Shown here piece by piece: positions 17,486 to 26,093 of a DNA stretch of 64,000 nucleotides. The stretch comes from Tahibacter soli. GTDB lineage: Bacteria; Pseudomonadota; Gammaproteobacteria; Xanthomonadales; Rhodanobacteraceae. How positions within the stretch are numbered: position 1 is the first letter of the stretch; each line of letters begins with the position of its first letter. The stretch is from assembly GCF_025717065.2 (NCBI RefSeq), contig NZ_JAOVZO020000018.1:62001-126000 (forward strand), given 5' to 3'. The notes below the pieces were generated by a model that saw only the letters and a program-made list of their open reading frames with translations, searched no databases and had not been told where the DNA came from. Position numbers and translations under genes: made by a program.

Positions 17486-17509
17486 CGCGCGCCGGCGCCG
17501 CCGGCGAAA

Positions 17510-19357
17510 TCAGCGCAGATCGCAGAAGCAGTAGGCGAACACGGCCGGCTTGCCCGCCGTGACGTTGTCGAGCAGTTTGAGCGGACGACGCAGGTCGGCG
17601 TCGCGCAGCAGCGCGTTCTCCGGACGCAGCATGTCGATGCGGCCGATCGCCTGCAGGGCGGCATTGCCGCTGAAGCCGAGCATGAATTGTTCGAACGCGT
17701 TGAGCGGCTTTTCGACGTAGCGCTGCTGATAGTCGCCGAGCTTGGCGCGCTCGGCCGCCGACGCGACGGCGGCGTCGAGGCCGCCGAGCTTGTCGACGAG
17801 ACCGCGCTCGAGCGCCTGGCGACCGCTCCAGACTCGACCGCGCGCGATCTGGTCGATCTCGTTCGGCTGTTTGCCGCGCGCGGCGGCGACGCGGCCGATG
17901 AAGTCGCGGTAGCCCTTGTCGATGACCGACTGGATGACCGTGCCGACCGCGGGATCGAGCGGACGGCGCACGTCGAACGCCCCGGCGAACGACGTCGTGC
18001 CGACGCCGTCGGTATGCACGCCGACCTTCGCGAGCGTCTCGGGCACGTTGACGAACATGCCGAAGATGCCGATCGAGCCCGTGATCGTGCCGGGCTGCGC
18101 GTAGATCTCGTCGGCGTTCATCGAAATCCAGTAGCCGCCCGATGCCGCGACGTCGCCCATCGACACGACGACCGGCTTGCCGGCGGTCTTGGTCAGCTCG
18201 ATTTCGCGGCGGATCTGTTCGGACGCGAACACTTCGCCGCCCGGCGAATTGACGCGCAGCACGAGCGCCTTGACCTTGTCGTCCTCGCGCGCGGTGCGGA
18301 TGAGGTCGGCGGTCGAATCGCCGCCGACCGTGCCGGCGCGCTGCTCGCCGCCGACGATCTCGCCTTCGGCGACGACGATCGCGACGGCCGGACGCATATC
18401 GCCGATCGCTTCGAGCGGATGGCTATTCAAATACGCGCGCCAGCCGATCTGGCGGAAGCTGTGGAGTTCGGCGTCCTTCTCGCCCTTGGCGATCAGCACT
18501 TCGCGCGCCTGGTCGCGCGTGGCGAGCTGGTCGACGAGGTTCGACGTCAGCGCGAGCTTGGCAAGATCGCCCTGCGCGGCCTTGAGCGTCTCGGGCAGCG
18601 TCTCGATGCCGTTCTGGATCGCCTTCGGTTCGAGCTTGCGGCGCTGGCCGACTTCCGAAAGCCACGTCTGCCACAAGCCGTTGAGCCAGTACAGGTCGGC
18701 CTCGCGCGCCTCGCTCGACGCGCCGTTGAGAATGTACGGCTCGGCCGCCGACTTGAACTCGCCGACGCGAAACAGGTGCACGTCGATCGCGAGCTTGTCG
18801 ATCAGATCCTTGTAGTAGCTGCGATAGCTGCCGAAGCCTTGCAGCAGCACCGCGCCGTCGGGGTGCAGCAGCACCTGGTCGGCGTGCGCGGCGAGGAAGT
18901 ACTGCATCTGCGTCATGCCGTTGGACAGCGCGATCACTTCCTTGCCGGTCGCGCGGAAGCGTTCGAGCGCCGCGCCGATTTCGGTGAGCGTGGCGAGGCC
19001 CGCGCCGGTCAGCTCGTCGGGAATCAGCACGATGCGTTCTATATTCGTATCTTTTGCCGCAGTGTCGATGACGTGCAGCAGGTCGCGCAGCTGCACCTCC
19101 TTCACTTCGTCGCCGAGAAAACCCGACAGCGCGCGCGATTCGGGATCGCTGCGGTACTGCTCGACGATCTCGCCCTTCGGGTCGATCACGAGCGCCGTGC
19201 GCGGCGCAAGGAGCGGCGCCTTGGCGAACAGCACCGACAGGAACAATACGAGAAGGATCACGAAGATCGCGTTGAGAACGAGCCTGCGCGTGAAATTCAC
19301 CGCGGCCCAGATGCCGCCGAAGAAGCGCCGGATGAAACCCGGTTTGCCGTCGGACAT
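17510..19357 (-). CDS. sppA: Signal peptide peptidase SppA, 67K type
   Basis: A 615-residue inner-membrane serine protease that digests leftover signal peptides. One N-terminal membrane anchor (about 26-45) is followed by two tandem S49 domains, as in the long E. coli form (618 residues). The Ser/Lys dyad is split across the domains: Lys202 in GEFKSAAEPY and Ser406 in GDVAASGGYW, equivalent to E. coli Lys209 and Ser409. RVNSPGGEVFASE forms the oxyanion region. The start is supported by the short positively charged N-terminus before the anchor. Confidence 0.95.
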   Translation of the reverse strand: MSDGKPGFIRRFFGGIWAAVNFTRRLVLNAIFVILLVLFLSVLFAKAPLLAPRTALVIDPKGEIVEQYRSDPESRALSGFLGDEVKEVQLRDLLHVIDTAAKDTNIERIVLIPDELTGAGLATLTEIGAALERFRATGKEVIALSNGMTQMQYFLAAHADQVLLHPDGAVLLQGFGSYRSYYKDLIDKLAIDVHLFRVGEFKSAAEPYILNGASSEAREADLYWLNGLWQTWLSEVGQRRKLEPKAIQNGIETLPETLKAAQGDLAKLALTSNLVDQLATRDQAREVLIAKGEKDAELHSFRQIGWRAYLNSHPLEAIGDMRPAVAIVVAEGEIVGGEQRAGTVGGDSTADLIRTAREDDKVKALVLRVNSPGGEVFASEQIRREIELTKTAGKPVVVSMGDVAASGGYWISMNADEIYAQPGTITGSIGIFGMFVNVPETLAKVGVHTDGVGTTSFAGAFDVRRPLDPAVGTVIQSVIDKGYRDFIGRVAAARGKQPNEIDQIARGRVWSGRQALERGLVDKLGGLDAAVASAAERAKLGDYQQRYVEKPLNAFEQFMLGFSGNAALQAIGRIDMLRPENALLRDADLRRPLKLLDNVTAGKPAVFAYCFCDLR

Positions 19358-19461
19358 GATTCGATGTCTCCAGAATGTGCCGCCGCACCGGCTTCGTGCC
19401 GATGGGATACGGGCCTATTGTCGCGCCTAAACGGTAAGAATTCGCAAAGGGCGAAAGGGTT

Positions 19462-20823
19462 TCACGGCTGCGAACTTTGGTGACGCGTTCGCAGCCAGAA
19501 CCGCACGAACAGCAACACGGCCGCGACCGACAGGCCCGCGATCAGGCCGAACCACATGCCGCGCGCGCCGTAGCCGGCCTCGAACGTGAGCCACCAGCCG
19601 GTCGGCATGCCGACCGCCCAATACGCCAGCACCGTGATGACCATCGGCACGCGCGTGTCCTTCAGGCCGCGCAGCGCGCCGTTCGACGCCACCTGCACAC
19701 CGTCGGAAAACTGGAAGATGCCGGCGAGGATCAAAAGCTGGCTCGCGAGCGCGGTCACCGCGGCATCGGACGTGTAGAAACCGACGATGGTCTGCGGAAA
19801 CGACAGCATCAGCGACGTCGCCACGACCTGCGTCGCGAACGCGAGGCCGATGCCGACGAAGCCGGCGTAGCGCACGCCGCTCGCGTCGCCGCGGCCGACC
19901 GCATGACCGACGCGAACGGTGATCGCCATCGCAAGCCCGAGCGGAATCATGAACGCGATCGATGCGACGTTCAGCGCCACCTGATGGCTCGCGGCCGTCG
20001 TTTCGCCGAGCCGTGCGAGCGCGAGCGCCGCCGTGGCGAACAGACCCGCTTCCATCAGCACCGAAAATCCCATCGGCACGCCGATGCGCAGAAGCTCGCC
20101 GATCGGTGCCGCGCGCGGGCGCTCGAAGCCGGCGAACAGGTTCAGGCGCGCGTACTCGGGCCGGAAATACAGCCACGCGAGCATCGCCGCGAACTGCAGC
20201 CACAGCACGATCGCGGTCGCGGCGCCGGCGCCCGCGGCGCCCATCGGCGCGATGCCGAGCCTGCCGTACATCAGCACGTAGCCGATCGGCGCGAGCAGCA
20301 TCAGCGCGAACAGGCCGAAATACATGCTGGGGCGCGTCAGGCCCACGCCTTCGCTGACGCCGCGCAACGCGAAATAGCCCGTCACCGCCGGCACGCCCCA
20401 GGCCACCGCATGCAGGAACGCGGTCGTCTCTTCGCGCAGGTTCGGCGCGACGCCGATCGCGCCCAGCAGCCGCGGGCCGAGAAAATACAGCGCCGCGACG
20501 AGCGCCGCGCCGATCGCGAGCGCAAGCCACAGCGCCTGGCGGAACAGCGGACCGATCTCGCCGTGGCGATTCGCGCCGGCGAGCTGCGCGACCGACGGCG
20601 GCAGCGCCATCATGAGCCCCAGCGCGCAGACGTAGGCGAGCGCGTACGTGTTCGCGCCGACGCCCACGGCACCGAGCGTGTGCGCGTCGAGGTGCCCGGC
20701 GAGCATCGCGTCGACGAAGGTCATGCCGACGCCCGTCAGCTGCCCGGCGATCACCGGCAAGGCGAGGACGACGGTTTCGGAAAGTTCGCGGCGCAAACGC
20801 GCGCGGTCAACGGCTAGAATCAC
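19462..20823 (-). CDS. MATE-family multidrug/sodium antiporter
   Basis: A 453-residue protein with about twelve membrane helices in two homologous halves, the normal size for NorM-type MATE pumps that export cationic drugs in exchange for Na+ or H+. The first helix region (ALPVIAGQLTGVGMTFVDAM) and the matching start of the second half (RIGVPMGFSVLMEAGLFATA) show the internal duplication. The start is 51 bp from the divergent epimerase gene. Substrates are not deducible. Confidence 0.9.
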   Translation of the reverse strand: MILAVDRARLRRELSETVVLALPVIAGQLTGVGMTFVDAMLAGHLDAHTLGAVGVGANTYALAYVCALGLMMALPPSVAQLAGANRHGEIGPLFRQALWLALAIGAALVAALYFLGPRLLGAIGVAPNLREETTAFLHAVAWGVPAVTGYFALRGVSEGVGLTRPSMYFGLFALMLLAPIGYVLMYGRLGIAPMGAAGAGAATAIVLWLQFAAMLAWLYFRPEYARLNLFAGFERPRAAPIGELLRIGVPMGFSVLMEAGLFATAALALARLGETTAASHQVALNVASIAFMIPLGLAMAITVRVGHAVGRGDASGVRYAGFVGIGLAFATQVVATSLMLSFPQTIVGFYTSDAAVTALASQLLILAGIFQFSDGVQVASNGALRGLKDTRVPMVITVLAYWAVGMPTGWWLTFEAGYGARGMWFGLIAGLSVAAVLLFVRFWLRTRHQSSQP

Positions 20824-20874
20824 GACAATCTGTCGCAGGCAGGGCGGCGTAGTTTACTCCGCGCAGGGGATGGC

Positions 20875-21867
20875 ATGGTTCGGGTATTGCTGACCGGCGC
20901 CGGCGGCTTTCTCGGCGGGCACGTACTGCGGCAGCTCGTCGATCAGGGCGTCGCGGTCGTCGCGCTGTGCCGCGACGATGCGAGCGAGGCGCGCCTGCGC
21001 GATCTCGGCGCCGATACCGCGCGCGGCGATCTCGCCGACGGCGCGAGCCTCGCCGCGGCGCTCGGCGCGAACACCGATTCCATCTTCCACATGGCGGCAG
21101 ATACGTCATCGTGGAAATTGGCGAACGCGGCGCAGACGCGCACGAACGTCGCCGGCACGGCAAACCTCGTCGCCGCAGCGCGCGACGCCGGCGTGCGCCG
21201 CTTCGTGCACACTTCGTCGGTCGCCGCGTTCGGCCGCGTCGAGCACTCGGCGCTGTTCGAGGCGCTGCCGCGCCTCGGCATCGAGTCGTGGATCAACTAC
21301 GAGCGCACGAAAGCTGCCGCGGAGCTGATCGTGCGCGACGCTGGCCGCAGCGGCTGGTTCGAAACGGCGATCCTCAACCCCTCGCACATCCTCGGGCCGG
21401 GCGACCGGCGCGGCTGGGCGCGGCTGTTTCTGATGATCGACAGCGGCAAGCTGCCGGGCGCGCCGCCGGGCGCCGGCGCGTTCGCCGACGTGCGCGAGGT
21501 CGCGCGCGCACACGTCGCCGCGTGGCGCCACCCCGGCAACGGCGAGTCGTGGCTGCTCGGCGGCGCGCAGGCGACCTTTCTCGACCTGATCGGGCGCATC
21601 GCCGCGGAACTGGGCCGCCCGGCGCCGAAGCGCGCGATGCCGCTCGGACTGCTCAAGGCCTACGCGAAGCTTTCCGAACTCGCGAGCTACGTGACGCGGC
21701 GCGCGCCGGCACTGACGCCCGAGGCGGTCGCGCTGACGAGCCACAACCTCAGGGTGGACTGCCGCAAGGCCGAGGCGCAGCTCGACTATCGCATGCCTCC
21801 GCTCGAAATCCTGATCCGCGATACCATCGACGGGTTGCGAAACGAAGGACTGCTGCAAGCCCGATGA
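20875..21867 (+). CDS. NAD-dependent epimerase/dehydratase family protein
   Basis: A 330-residue extended SDR. The Rossmann motif GAGGFLG lies at residues 8-14, DLADGASL is the cofactor-adenine contact, and the catalytic Tyr-x3-Lys is in INYERTKAAAE. The general pattern is that of dihydroflavonol-reductase-like or sterol-dehydrogenase-like extended SDRs. The last bases overlap the next start (ATGA), so it is translationally coupled with the DUF3667 gene. Confidence 0.88.
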   Translation: MVRVLLTGAGGFLGGHVLRQLVDQGVAVVALCRDDASEARLRDLGADTARGDLADGASLAAALGANTDSIFHMAADTSSWKLANAAQTRTNVAGTANLVAAARDAGVRRFVHTSSVAAFGRVEHSALFEALPRLGIESWINYERTKAAAELIVRDAGRSGWFETAILNPSHILGPGDRRGWARLFLMIDSGKLPGAPPGAGAFADVREVARAHVAAWRHPGNGESWLLGGAQATFLDLIGRIAAELGRPAPKRAMPLGLLKAYAKLSELASYVTRRAPALTPEAVALTSHNLRVDCRKAEAQLDYRMPPLEILIRDTIDGLRNEGLLQAR

Positions 21868-23063
21868 ACTCCGCCGCTCCCACGCCCGTCGAACCGACGC
21901 TGCCCTGCCCGAACTGCGGCGCGCCGCTGCAGGGCGACTACTGCCATTCCTGCGGCCAGCCGAGGAAGGGCATGATCCGTCCGCTGTCGGGCATCATGGC
22001 CGACGTTGTCGACAGCGTGCTGAACATCGACTCGCGCATCCTGCGCACGGTCGGCCCGCTGCTGTTCCGGCCCGGCCGGCTCACGAACGACTACTTCGCC
22101 GGCCGCCGGACGCGCTACGTCACGCCGTTCCGGCTGTTCTTCTTCATGACCGTGGTCGCGTTCTTCACCGTGCAGTGGTACCTCGACCAGAGCTCGCCCG
22201 AAGGCTGGAAGCTCAACGTCGACGACAGCGCGATCGACCGCGCGCAGACGCAGTCCGAGCTGCAGAAGCAGCTCGACGAGCAGATGGCCGAGCTCGACAA
22301 GGCGCGCGCCGAAATGGCCGAGCAGATCAAGGCCGGCGGACCCGGACGCGCGGGCCTCGAAGCCGGCCTCGCCGGACTCGAAGCCGGACGCGAGGAACTG
22401 CGCAAGCGCGCGCGCGTTCGCGCCGACTGGATCCTGCGCGCCGACGAGGCGAAGGCGAAAAACCTGCCGCTGCCGCCGTTCATCAGCGAGGCGATCGACA
22501 AGGGCGAGGAAGACCTGAGCTTCAACGGCAAACCCTGGGACGCGAAGGACAACCCGATCAAGTTCGACTGGTTGCCCGACGCCGGCAACGCCAAGCTCAA
22601 CCAGATGGCGAGCAACGCGCGCGACAATCTGCGCCGCGGCATCCGCGACCCTAAGCGCCTCGCCGCCGGCGTGCTCAACGTGCTGCCGCAGACGCTGTTC
22701 GTGATGATGCCGCTGTTCGCGGTGCTGTTGAAGATTTTCTATATTTTCAAGCGCCGCCTGTACATGGAGCACCTGATCGTCGCGCTGCACAGCCACGCGT
22801 TCATTTCGTTCTCGCTGCTGATCGTGAGCGCGCTGGGCCTCGTCAAGACGTGGGTGCCGTCGATCGCCGTGCCGGCGGGCTGGATCATGTCCTGCCTGGG
22901 CGTGTGGGTTCCCGTGTACCTCTTCCTGATGCAGAAGCGCGTATACCGGCAGGGCTGGATCATGACGACGCTGAAGTTCGGCGCGATCGGCATCTGCTAC
23001 ACGGTGCTGATTTCGACCGCGGTCGCCATCGCGGCGGTCGCGAGCCTCGCGATCGCGTCGTGA
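21864..23063 (+). CDS. DUF3667 zinc-ribbon membrane protein
   Basis: A 399-residue protein. A zinc ribbon opens it (CPNCGAPLQGDYCHSCGQ), followed by the DUF3667 core: GPLLFRPGRLTNDYFAGRR and YVTPFRLFFFMTVVAFF, where the first membrane helix starts. A long charged coiled-coil segment (about residues 120-210) sits between the first helix and a cluster of three or four helices at the C-terminus. The function is unknown. Its start codon overlaps the epimerase stop. Confidence 0.85.
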   Translation: MNSAAPTPVEPTLPCPNCGAPLQGDYCHSCGQPRKGMIRPLSGIMADVVDSVLNIDSRILRTVGPLLFRPGRLTNDYFAGRRTRYVTPFRLFFFMTVVAFFTVQWYLDQSSPEGWKLNVDDSAIDRAQTQSELQKQLDEQMAELDKARAEMAEQIKAGGPGRAGLEAGLAGLEAGREELRKRARVRADWILRADEAKAKNLPLPPFISEAIDKGEEDLSFNGKPWDAKDNPIKFDWLPDAGNAKLNQMASNARDNLRRGIRDPKRLAAGVLNVLPQTLFVMMPLFAVLLKIFYIFKRRLYMEHLIVALHSHAFISFSLLIVSALGLVKTWVPSIAVPAGWIMSCLGVWVPVYLFLMQKRVYRQGWIMTTLKFGAIGICYTVLISTAVAIAAVASLAIAS

Positions 23064-23073
23064 TCGCCGCGCG

Positions 23074-23403
23074 ATGATCGTCTACGAGGTCGATCTCGAA
23101 ATCGACGCCGATGTCGCGGTCGAATACCGCGCATGGCTCGGCGCGCACATCGACGAGATTCTCGCGCTGCCGGGCTTCGCCGGCGCGAGCCTCGCGACGC
23201 GGCTCGATCCGGCGCCGGCGCAAGGCCGCGTATCGCTCGTCGTCGCGTACCGGCTCGCCGACGAGGCGGCGCTCGCGCGCTACCTCGCCGAACACGCGCC
23301 GCGTCTGCGCGAAGAAGGCGTCGCGCGGTTCGGCGGGCGCTTCGCGGCGGCGCGGCGGGTGTTGCGCGTTGAAAACCAGGCACCGCAGATACGTTCGGCA
23401 TAA
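23074..23403 (+). CDS. DUF4286 family protein
   Basis: A 109-residue small cytoplasmic protein with the DUF4286 pattern: MIVYEVDLEID at the start, a WLGAHIDEIL helix, then alternating strands. DUF4286 proteins resemble dimeric alpha-beta barrels (about 100 residues) and have no assigned reaction. It begins 10 bp after the DUF3667 stop and is probably the third gene of that operon. Composition falls sharply just after its end. Confidence 0.8.
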   Translation: MIVYEVDLEIDADVAVEYRAWLGAHIDEILALPGFAGASLATRLDPAPAQGRVSLVVAYRLADEAALARYLAEHAPRLREEGVARFGGRFAAARRVLRVENQAPQIRSA

Positions 23404-23466
23404 GTCGGCCGTCGCACGGCCAGGGCGATTCTGGATGCCCGGATTTCTGGTTGTTGCCACTCTCCC

Positions 23467-23492
23467 AAGAGATTCCGGGCGTCCAGCTTCCG
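23467..23492 (+). repeat. 26-bp direct repeat, copy 1
   Basis: An exact 26-base sequence (it contains GATTCCGGGCGTCCAGC) recurs at 23752-23777 in the same orientation, 285 bp away. The two copies bracket the 71-residue gene. A degenerate inverted copy lies just left at about 23426-23449. It resembles fragments of interspersed repeats and marks the left side of a lower-GC islet. Confidence 0.85.
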
Positions 23493-23509
23493 GGAAATTA
23501 TGCGGCAGC

Positions 23510-23725
23510 CTATCGAACGCTCACCCCAAGCTCGACTGCCTTGCTGCGAAACGCTTCCCTTGACTGTTCCGTCAGGAACTCAAGCACGATTGTCTCGCCA
23601 TCGAGAAAGCGTTCGACGTCGTTTTTTGCTTCCGACAGGGATCGGCAGGCATATGTGTGCACGGCTTTTATTAATGAGACGGTTTTTAGTCCGGGACGCC
23701 ATTCCGTAAGCTCGAGCGTTTTCAT
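23510..23725 (-). CDS. 71-residue protein resembling the ribosomal L7/L12 C-terminal domain
   Basis: Starting at MKTLELTEWRPG, the protein has the order strand, GLKTVSLIKAVHTYACRSL, SEAKNDVERFLDG, a strand, then EAFRSKAVELGVSV. This recalls the L7/L12 C-terminal fold, where KVxVIKxVRxxTGLGLKEAK is followed by a short loop and a closing helix. The true L7/L12 N-terminal dimerisation domain is absent, so this is not the ribosomal stalk protein. G+C is close to 50 percent, much lower than the neighbours, and the gene lies between 26-bp direct repeats, which suggests acquisition. The function is unknown and the domain match is my inference. Confidence 0.6.
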   Translation of the reverse strand: MKTLELTEWRPGLKTVSLIKAVHTYACRSLSEAKNDVERFLDGETIVLEFLTEQSREAFRSKAVELGVSVR

Positions 23726-23751
23726 AGACCGGCCTCCAATGTTATTGGGCG

Positions 23752-23777
23752 AAGAGATTCCGGGCGTCCAGCTTCCG
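23752..23777 (+). repeat. 26-bp direct repeat, copy 2
   Basis: The second exact copy of the 26-base repeat at 23467-23492. It lies just upstream (in the minus-strand sense) of the 71-residue gene, so it could also carry its promoter region. Degenerate fragments of the same motif continue to about 23810. Confidence 0.85.
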
Positions 23778-23881
23778 CTGCAAACCTTGGATGTCCAGGA
23801 TTCTGCCTGCGGCATTGTCTCGATCGCCTCCATGAAGGGGACGGACGACCAAAAACCGCCCGTGCTCCAATAGAACTTGAC

Positions 23882-24280
23882 TCATTCGTCAAGTCGAACT
23901 GCCAACACACGACCATCGGGAAAGCGAAGCCTGTCATTTTTTTCCAACGCGCCCAAAATTCCTTCGACATCGCCACGCGAAATCTTCTCGCCGTCTTTGC
24001 CGATCGACACGTAGGCGTTGGCGAACGCCGCCACGACGATTTCATAGCGATGGGAGTTTGGACCATCCTCTGGGCAGGGAACTATTGCCGTGAAAACTTC
24101 AGAAGCAGGCTGCGGTCGTTTGGCAATCCAATCGATCGATGAGCGGAATATCCACCACTTCCCGTGCGATGTTACTGAGATTTCCGGCGCGCCGAGAATC
24201 ATTGACTGATAGGCTAGCTTCGACATCATCATTTCGCCCATCGCTGACGATACTGGAAAATATAGATCTCTTGCGGGCAC
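23882..24280 (-). CDS. Hypothetical protein in low-GC islet
   Basis: Up to 132 residues; later in-frame ATGs around 24229-24241 would give about 114-119 residues, and no start has a clear ribosome binding site. The sequence (HGKWWIFRSSIDWIAK, IVPCPEDGPNSHRYEIVV, KISRGDVEGILGALEKNDRL) looks like a soluble alpha/beta protein. It has no membrane segment or motif that I recognise. Base composition is clearly lower in G+C than the surrounding genes. It points the same way as the 71-residue gene, about 155 bp upstream of it, so the two could form a small transferred unit. Confidence 0.55.
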   Translation of the reverse strand: MPARDLYFPVSSAMGEMMMSKLAYQSMILGAPEISVTSHGKWWIFRSSIDWIAKRPQPASEVFTAIVPCPEDGPNSHRYEIVVAAFANAYVSIGKDGEKISRGDVEGILGALEKNDRLRFPDGRVLAVRLDE

Positions 24281-24399
24281 CTCGAATAACCCCTTCGCGA
24301 CAGCACAAACTCGCTGAAGCGACGATTCATGAGGCTGGACCGGGTGCGGCTACATAGATCATTGCCGCTCACTCGCCGCATCGCGGCGGCGGCGGCCCC

Positions 24400-24612
24400 T
24401 CACACGGGCACGATTCCGCGGTGCTTCAGCTGCTCGGAGGCGCGCACCTTTTTGTCGTATTCGACGTAGGCCGGGACGCTTGCGCTGCCGCGCAGGACGA
24501 GCGGATCGGGTGGGGATTGTGCGTGTGCGGCGAGCGACAGGATCAGCAGTGCGTTGAATCCCCCGGCGATCTTGCAACGCCGCCGAAACCACGAAGCTTC
24601 CTGCAATTCCAT
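24400..24612 (-). CDS. Possible small secreted protein
   Basis: A 70-residue frame in a 480-bp region otherwise lacking genes. It has a plausible signal peptide (RRRCKIAGGFNALLILSLAAHAQS) and a short polar mature part ending HRGIVPV. No family is recognised. It may be the remnant of a longer energy-transducer-like protein (VLRGSASVPAYVEYDKKVR). The remaining flanks, 24281-24399 and 24613-24764, show nothing I can support. Confidence 0.35.
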   Translation of the reverse strand: MELQEASWFRRRCKIAGGFNALLILSLAAHAQSPPDPLVLRGSASVPAYVEYDKKVRASEQLKHRGIVPV

Positions 24613-24764
24613 GACGCCATCCGTGACGCGTCGAGCCGACGCGACATCGACGCTAAACGCGACCCGCGGCGTATGGGAATCGGAAACTGGCGCATCGGCG
24701 CCTCGGAAGATTCAGAGTGCGTCGGCGTATGTCAAAGTGGTTTTTCTGAGCGTGTCTGAGCCGA

Positions 24765-25493
24765 CTACTCCCGCGGCGGCGGCGGCGGAAAGCGCGGCGG
24801 CGGCGCGATCTGCCGGAGCCGCTGCGTGCGCGCGTCCGGCGCCAGCGCCAACAGCTCGCGGCGAATCGCATCGCGCTCGGCCGGCGTCTGCGCGTCGCGC
24901 AGCGTGCGCATGAACGCTCGGCGGTCCTCGGGCGCGAAGGCGTCGAACATCGCGCTCGACGCCGCACGCTCGTTTTCCGGTACCGACTCGAGCCAGCGAT
25001 CCTTCATCATCGCCCGGCGCTGCTCGCCCGCACCGCGCAGGAACGCGCGACGCTCGTCCGGCGACATGCCCTCGTACTGCTTGCGCAGGCGCTCGCGCTC
25101 GTCCGGCGGCAGCGAACGGAATTGACGGAAGCTTTCGCGAATGCTGCGCTGCTGTTCGGGCGGCAGCGACCGGAAATGCTCGAAACGCTGACGGATTTCC
25201 TCGCGCTTCTCCGGCGGCAGCGACTGCCAGCGGCGAAAACGCTCGGCCGCCTGCGCGCGCTGCTCGGGCGTCATCGACGCCCAGCGCTCGGCGCCGCGGC
25301 GCAGCCGATCCTGCCTGGGCGGCGGCAAGGTATCCCAGACGTCCTTGAACTCGGCGAGCTGCGAACGCTCCAGCGCGCTCAGGCTCGCGAACGGAATCGG
25401 CTCGGTCGGTGTCGGTGGCGGCGGTTGCGCGTTCGACGCGCCCGCGACGAGCACGCCCAGAACGGCCGCCAACAGTCGGTTGCGCTTAGTCAT
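24765..25493 (-). CDS. Secreted DUF3106 protein
   Basis: A 242-residue exported protein. A signal peptide (RLLAAVLGVLVAGASNAQ) and a proline-rich stretch precede at least five copies of a roughly 17-residue helical repeat of the form W/FRxLPPExRExIRQRF (about residues 45-165), then a more divergent helical part and a Pro-rich tail. DUF3106 proteins are periplasmic and of unknown function. It is the last gene of the sigma factor operon; its ATG overlaps the previous stop by 8 bp. Confidence 0.85.
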   Translation of the reverse strand: MTKRNRLLAAVLGVLVAGASNAQPPPPTPTEPIPFASLSALERSQLAEFKDVWDTLPPPRQDRLRRGAERWASMTPEQRAQAAERFRRWQSLPPEKREEIRQRFEHFRSLPPEQQRSIRESFRQFRSLPPDERERLRKQYEGMSPDERRAFLRGAGEQRRAMMKDRWLESVPENERAASSAMFDAFAPEDRRAFMRTLRDAQTPAERDAIRRELLALAPDARTQRLRQIAPPPRFPPPPPRE

Positions 25494-25737
25494 CGTCGTC
25501 CTGCTTCGTGTCCGCGGGCCGCTCATGCTGCTCGGCGGCCGCCATTTCGGCGCGATCGAGCACTTCGCCGTCGCTGTCGTCGAAGTCGGCGAGAAACATC
25601 AGAAGGTCGGCCGACGGCACCGACGGATTTTGGTCGTTCGGATCCTGCGCCGGCGCGTTGCCGCCCGCGGTCGCCTGCAGCGTGCCGAGCATCAGCACGA
25701 GGATCAGCCATTGTGCTCGTCTTCGGCGTCGAGCCAT
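25486..25737 (-). CDS. Small secreted protein between DUF3619 and DUF3106 genes
   Basis: An 83-residue protein with a signal-peptide-like N-terminus (RRRRAQWLILVLMLGTLQATA) and an acidic mature part (LLMFLADFDDSDGEVLDR, ending in four Asp). Its start overlaps the DUF3619 gene by 34 bp and its end overlaps the DUF3106 start by 8 bp, so translational coupling is likely. I do not recognise a family; operon position suggests it works with the DUF3106 protein. Confidence 0.7.
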   Translation of the reverse strand: MARRRRRAQWLILVLMLGTLQATAGGNAPAQDPNDQNPSVPSADLLMFLADFDDSDGEVLDRAEMAAAEQHERPADTKQDDDD

Positions 25738-26093
25738 GCGTAAAACTCCAGGTCCTGCGCGAGTTCGAGATTGTCGTCGGCGACGATGAGTTCCGCGTCG
25801 TCGGCGCCGCCGGCCGCGAGCGCAGGCACGGCGATCGCCGGCTCCGGCGCCGGCCGCGTCAGCGGATTGACCACGACGAGCGCCAGCAGCACCGACGCCA
25901 TGGTCGCGGCGCCCGCCGGCAGCCACCAGCGGCGGGCGGGCCGGGCGCGCGCGGCGAGCGCACGCTGGCGCGCGCGGTTCAGGCGCGAGGCCGTCGCGCC
26001 GTCGAGCGCGTCGGCCGACGCATCGAGCAGCTCGCGCGCCTGCGCGGTCCATTCGGGCGGCGCGTCGTCGCGCCGGTCGTCACGGGCGTTCAT
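25704..26093 (-). CDS. DUF3619 family protein
   Basis: A 129-residue protein with an N-terminal cytoplasmic helical part (WTAQARELLDASADALDG, RLNRARQRALAA), one membrane helix (about residues 60-80) and a periplasmic tail ending EFYAWLDAEDEHNG. This layout resembles small anti-sigma-like membrane proteins, and DUF3619 genes commonly follow a sigma factor gene in betaproteobacteria. The ATG overlaps the sigma factor stop (ATGA). An anti-sigma role is inference. Confidence 0.85.
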   Translation of the reverse strand: MNARDDRRDDAPPEWTAQARELLDASADALDGATASRLNRARQRALAARARPARRWWLPAGAATMASVLLALVVVNPLTRPAPEPAIAVPALAAGGADDAELIVADDNLELAQDLEFYAWLDAEDEHNG

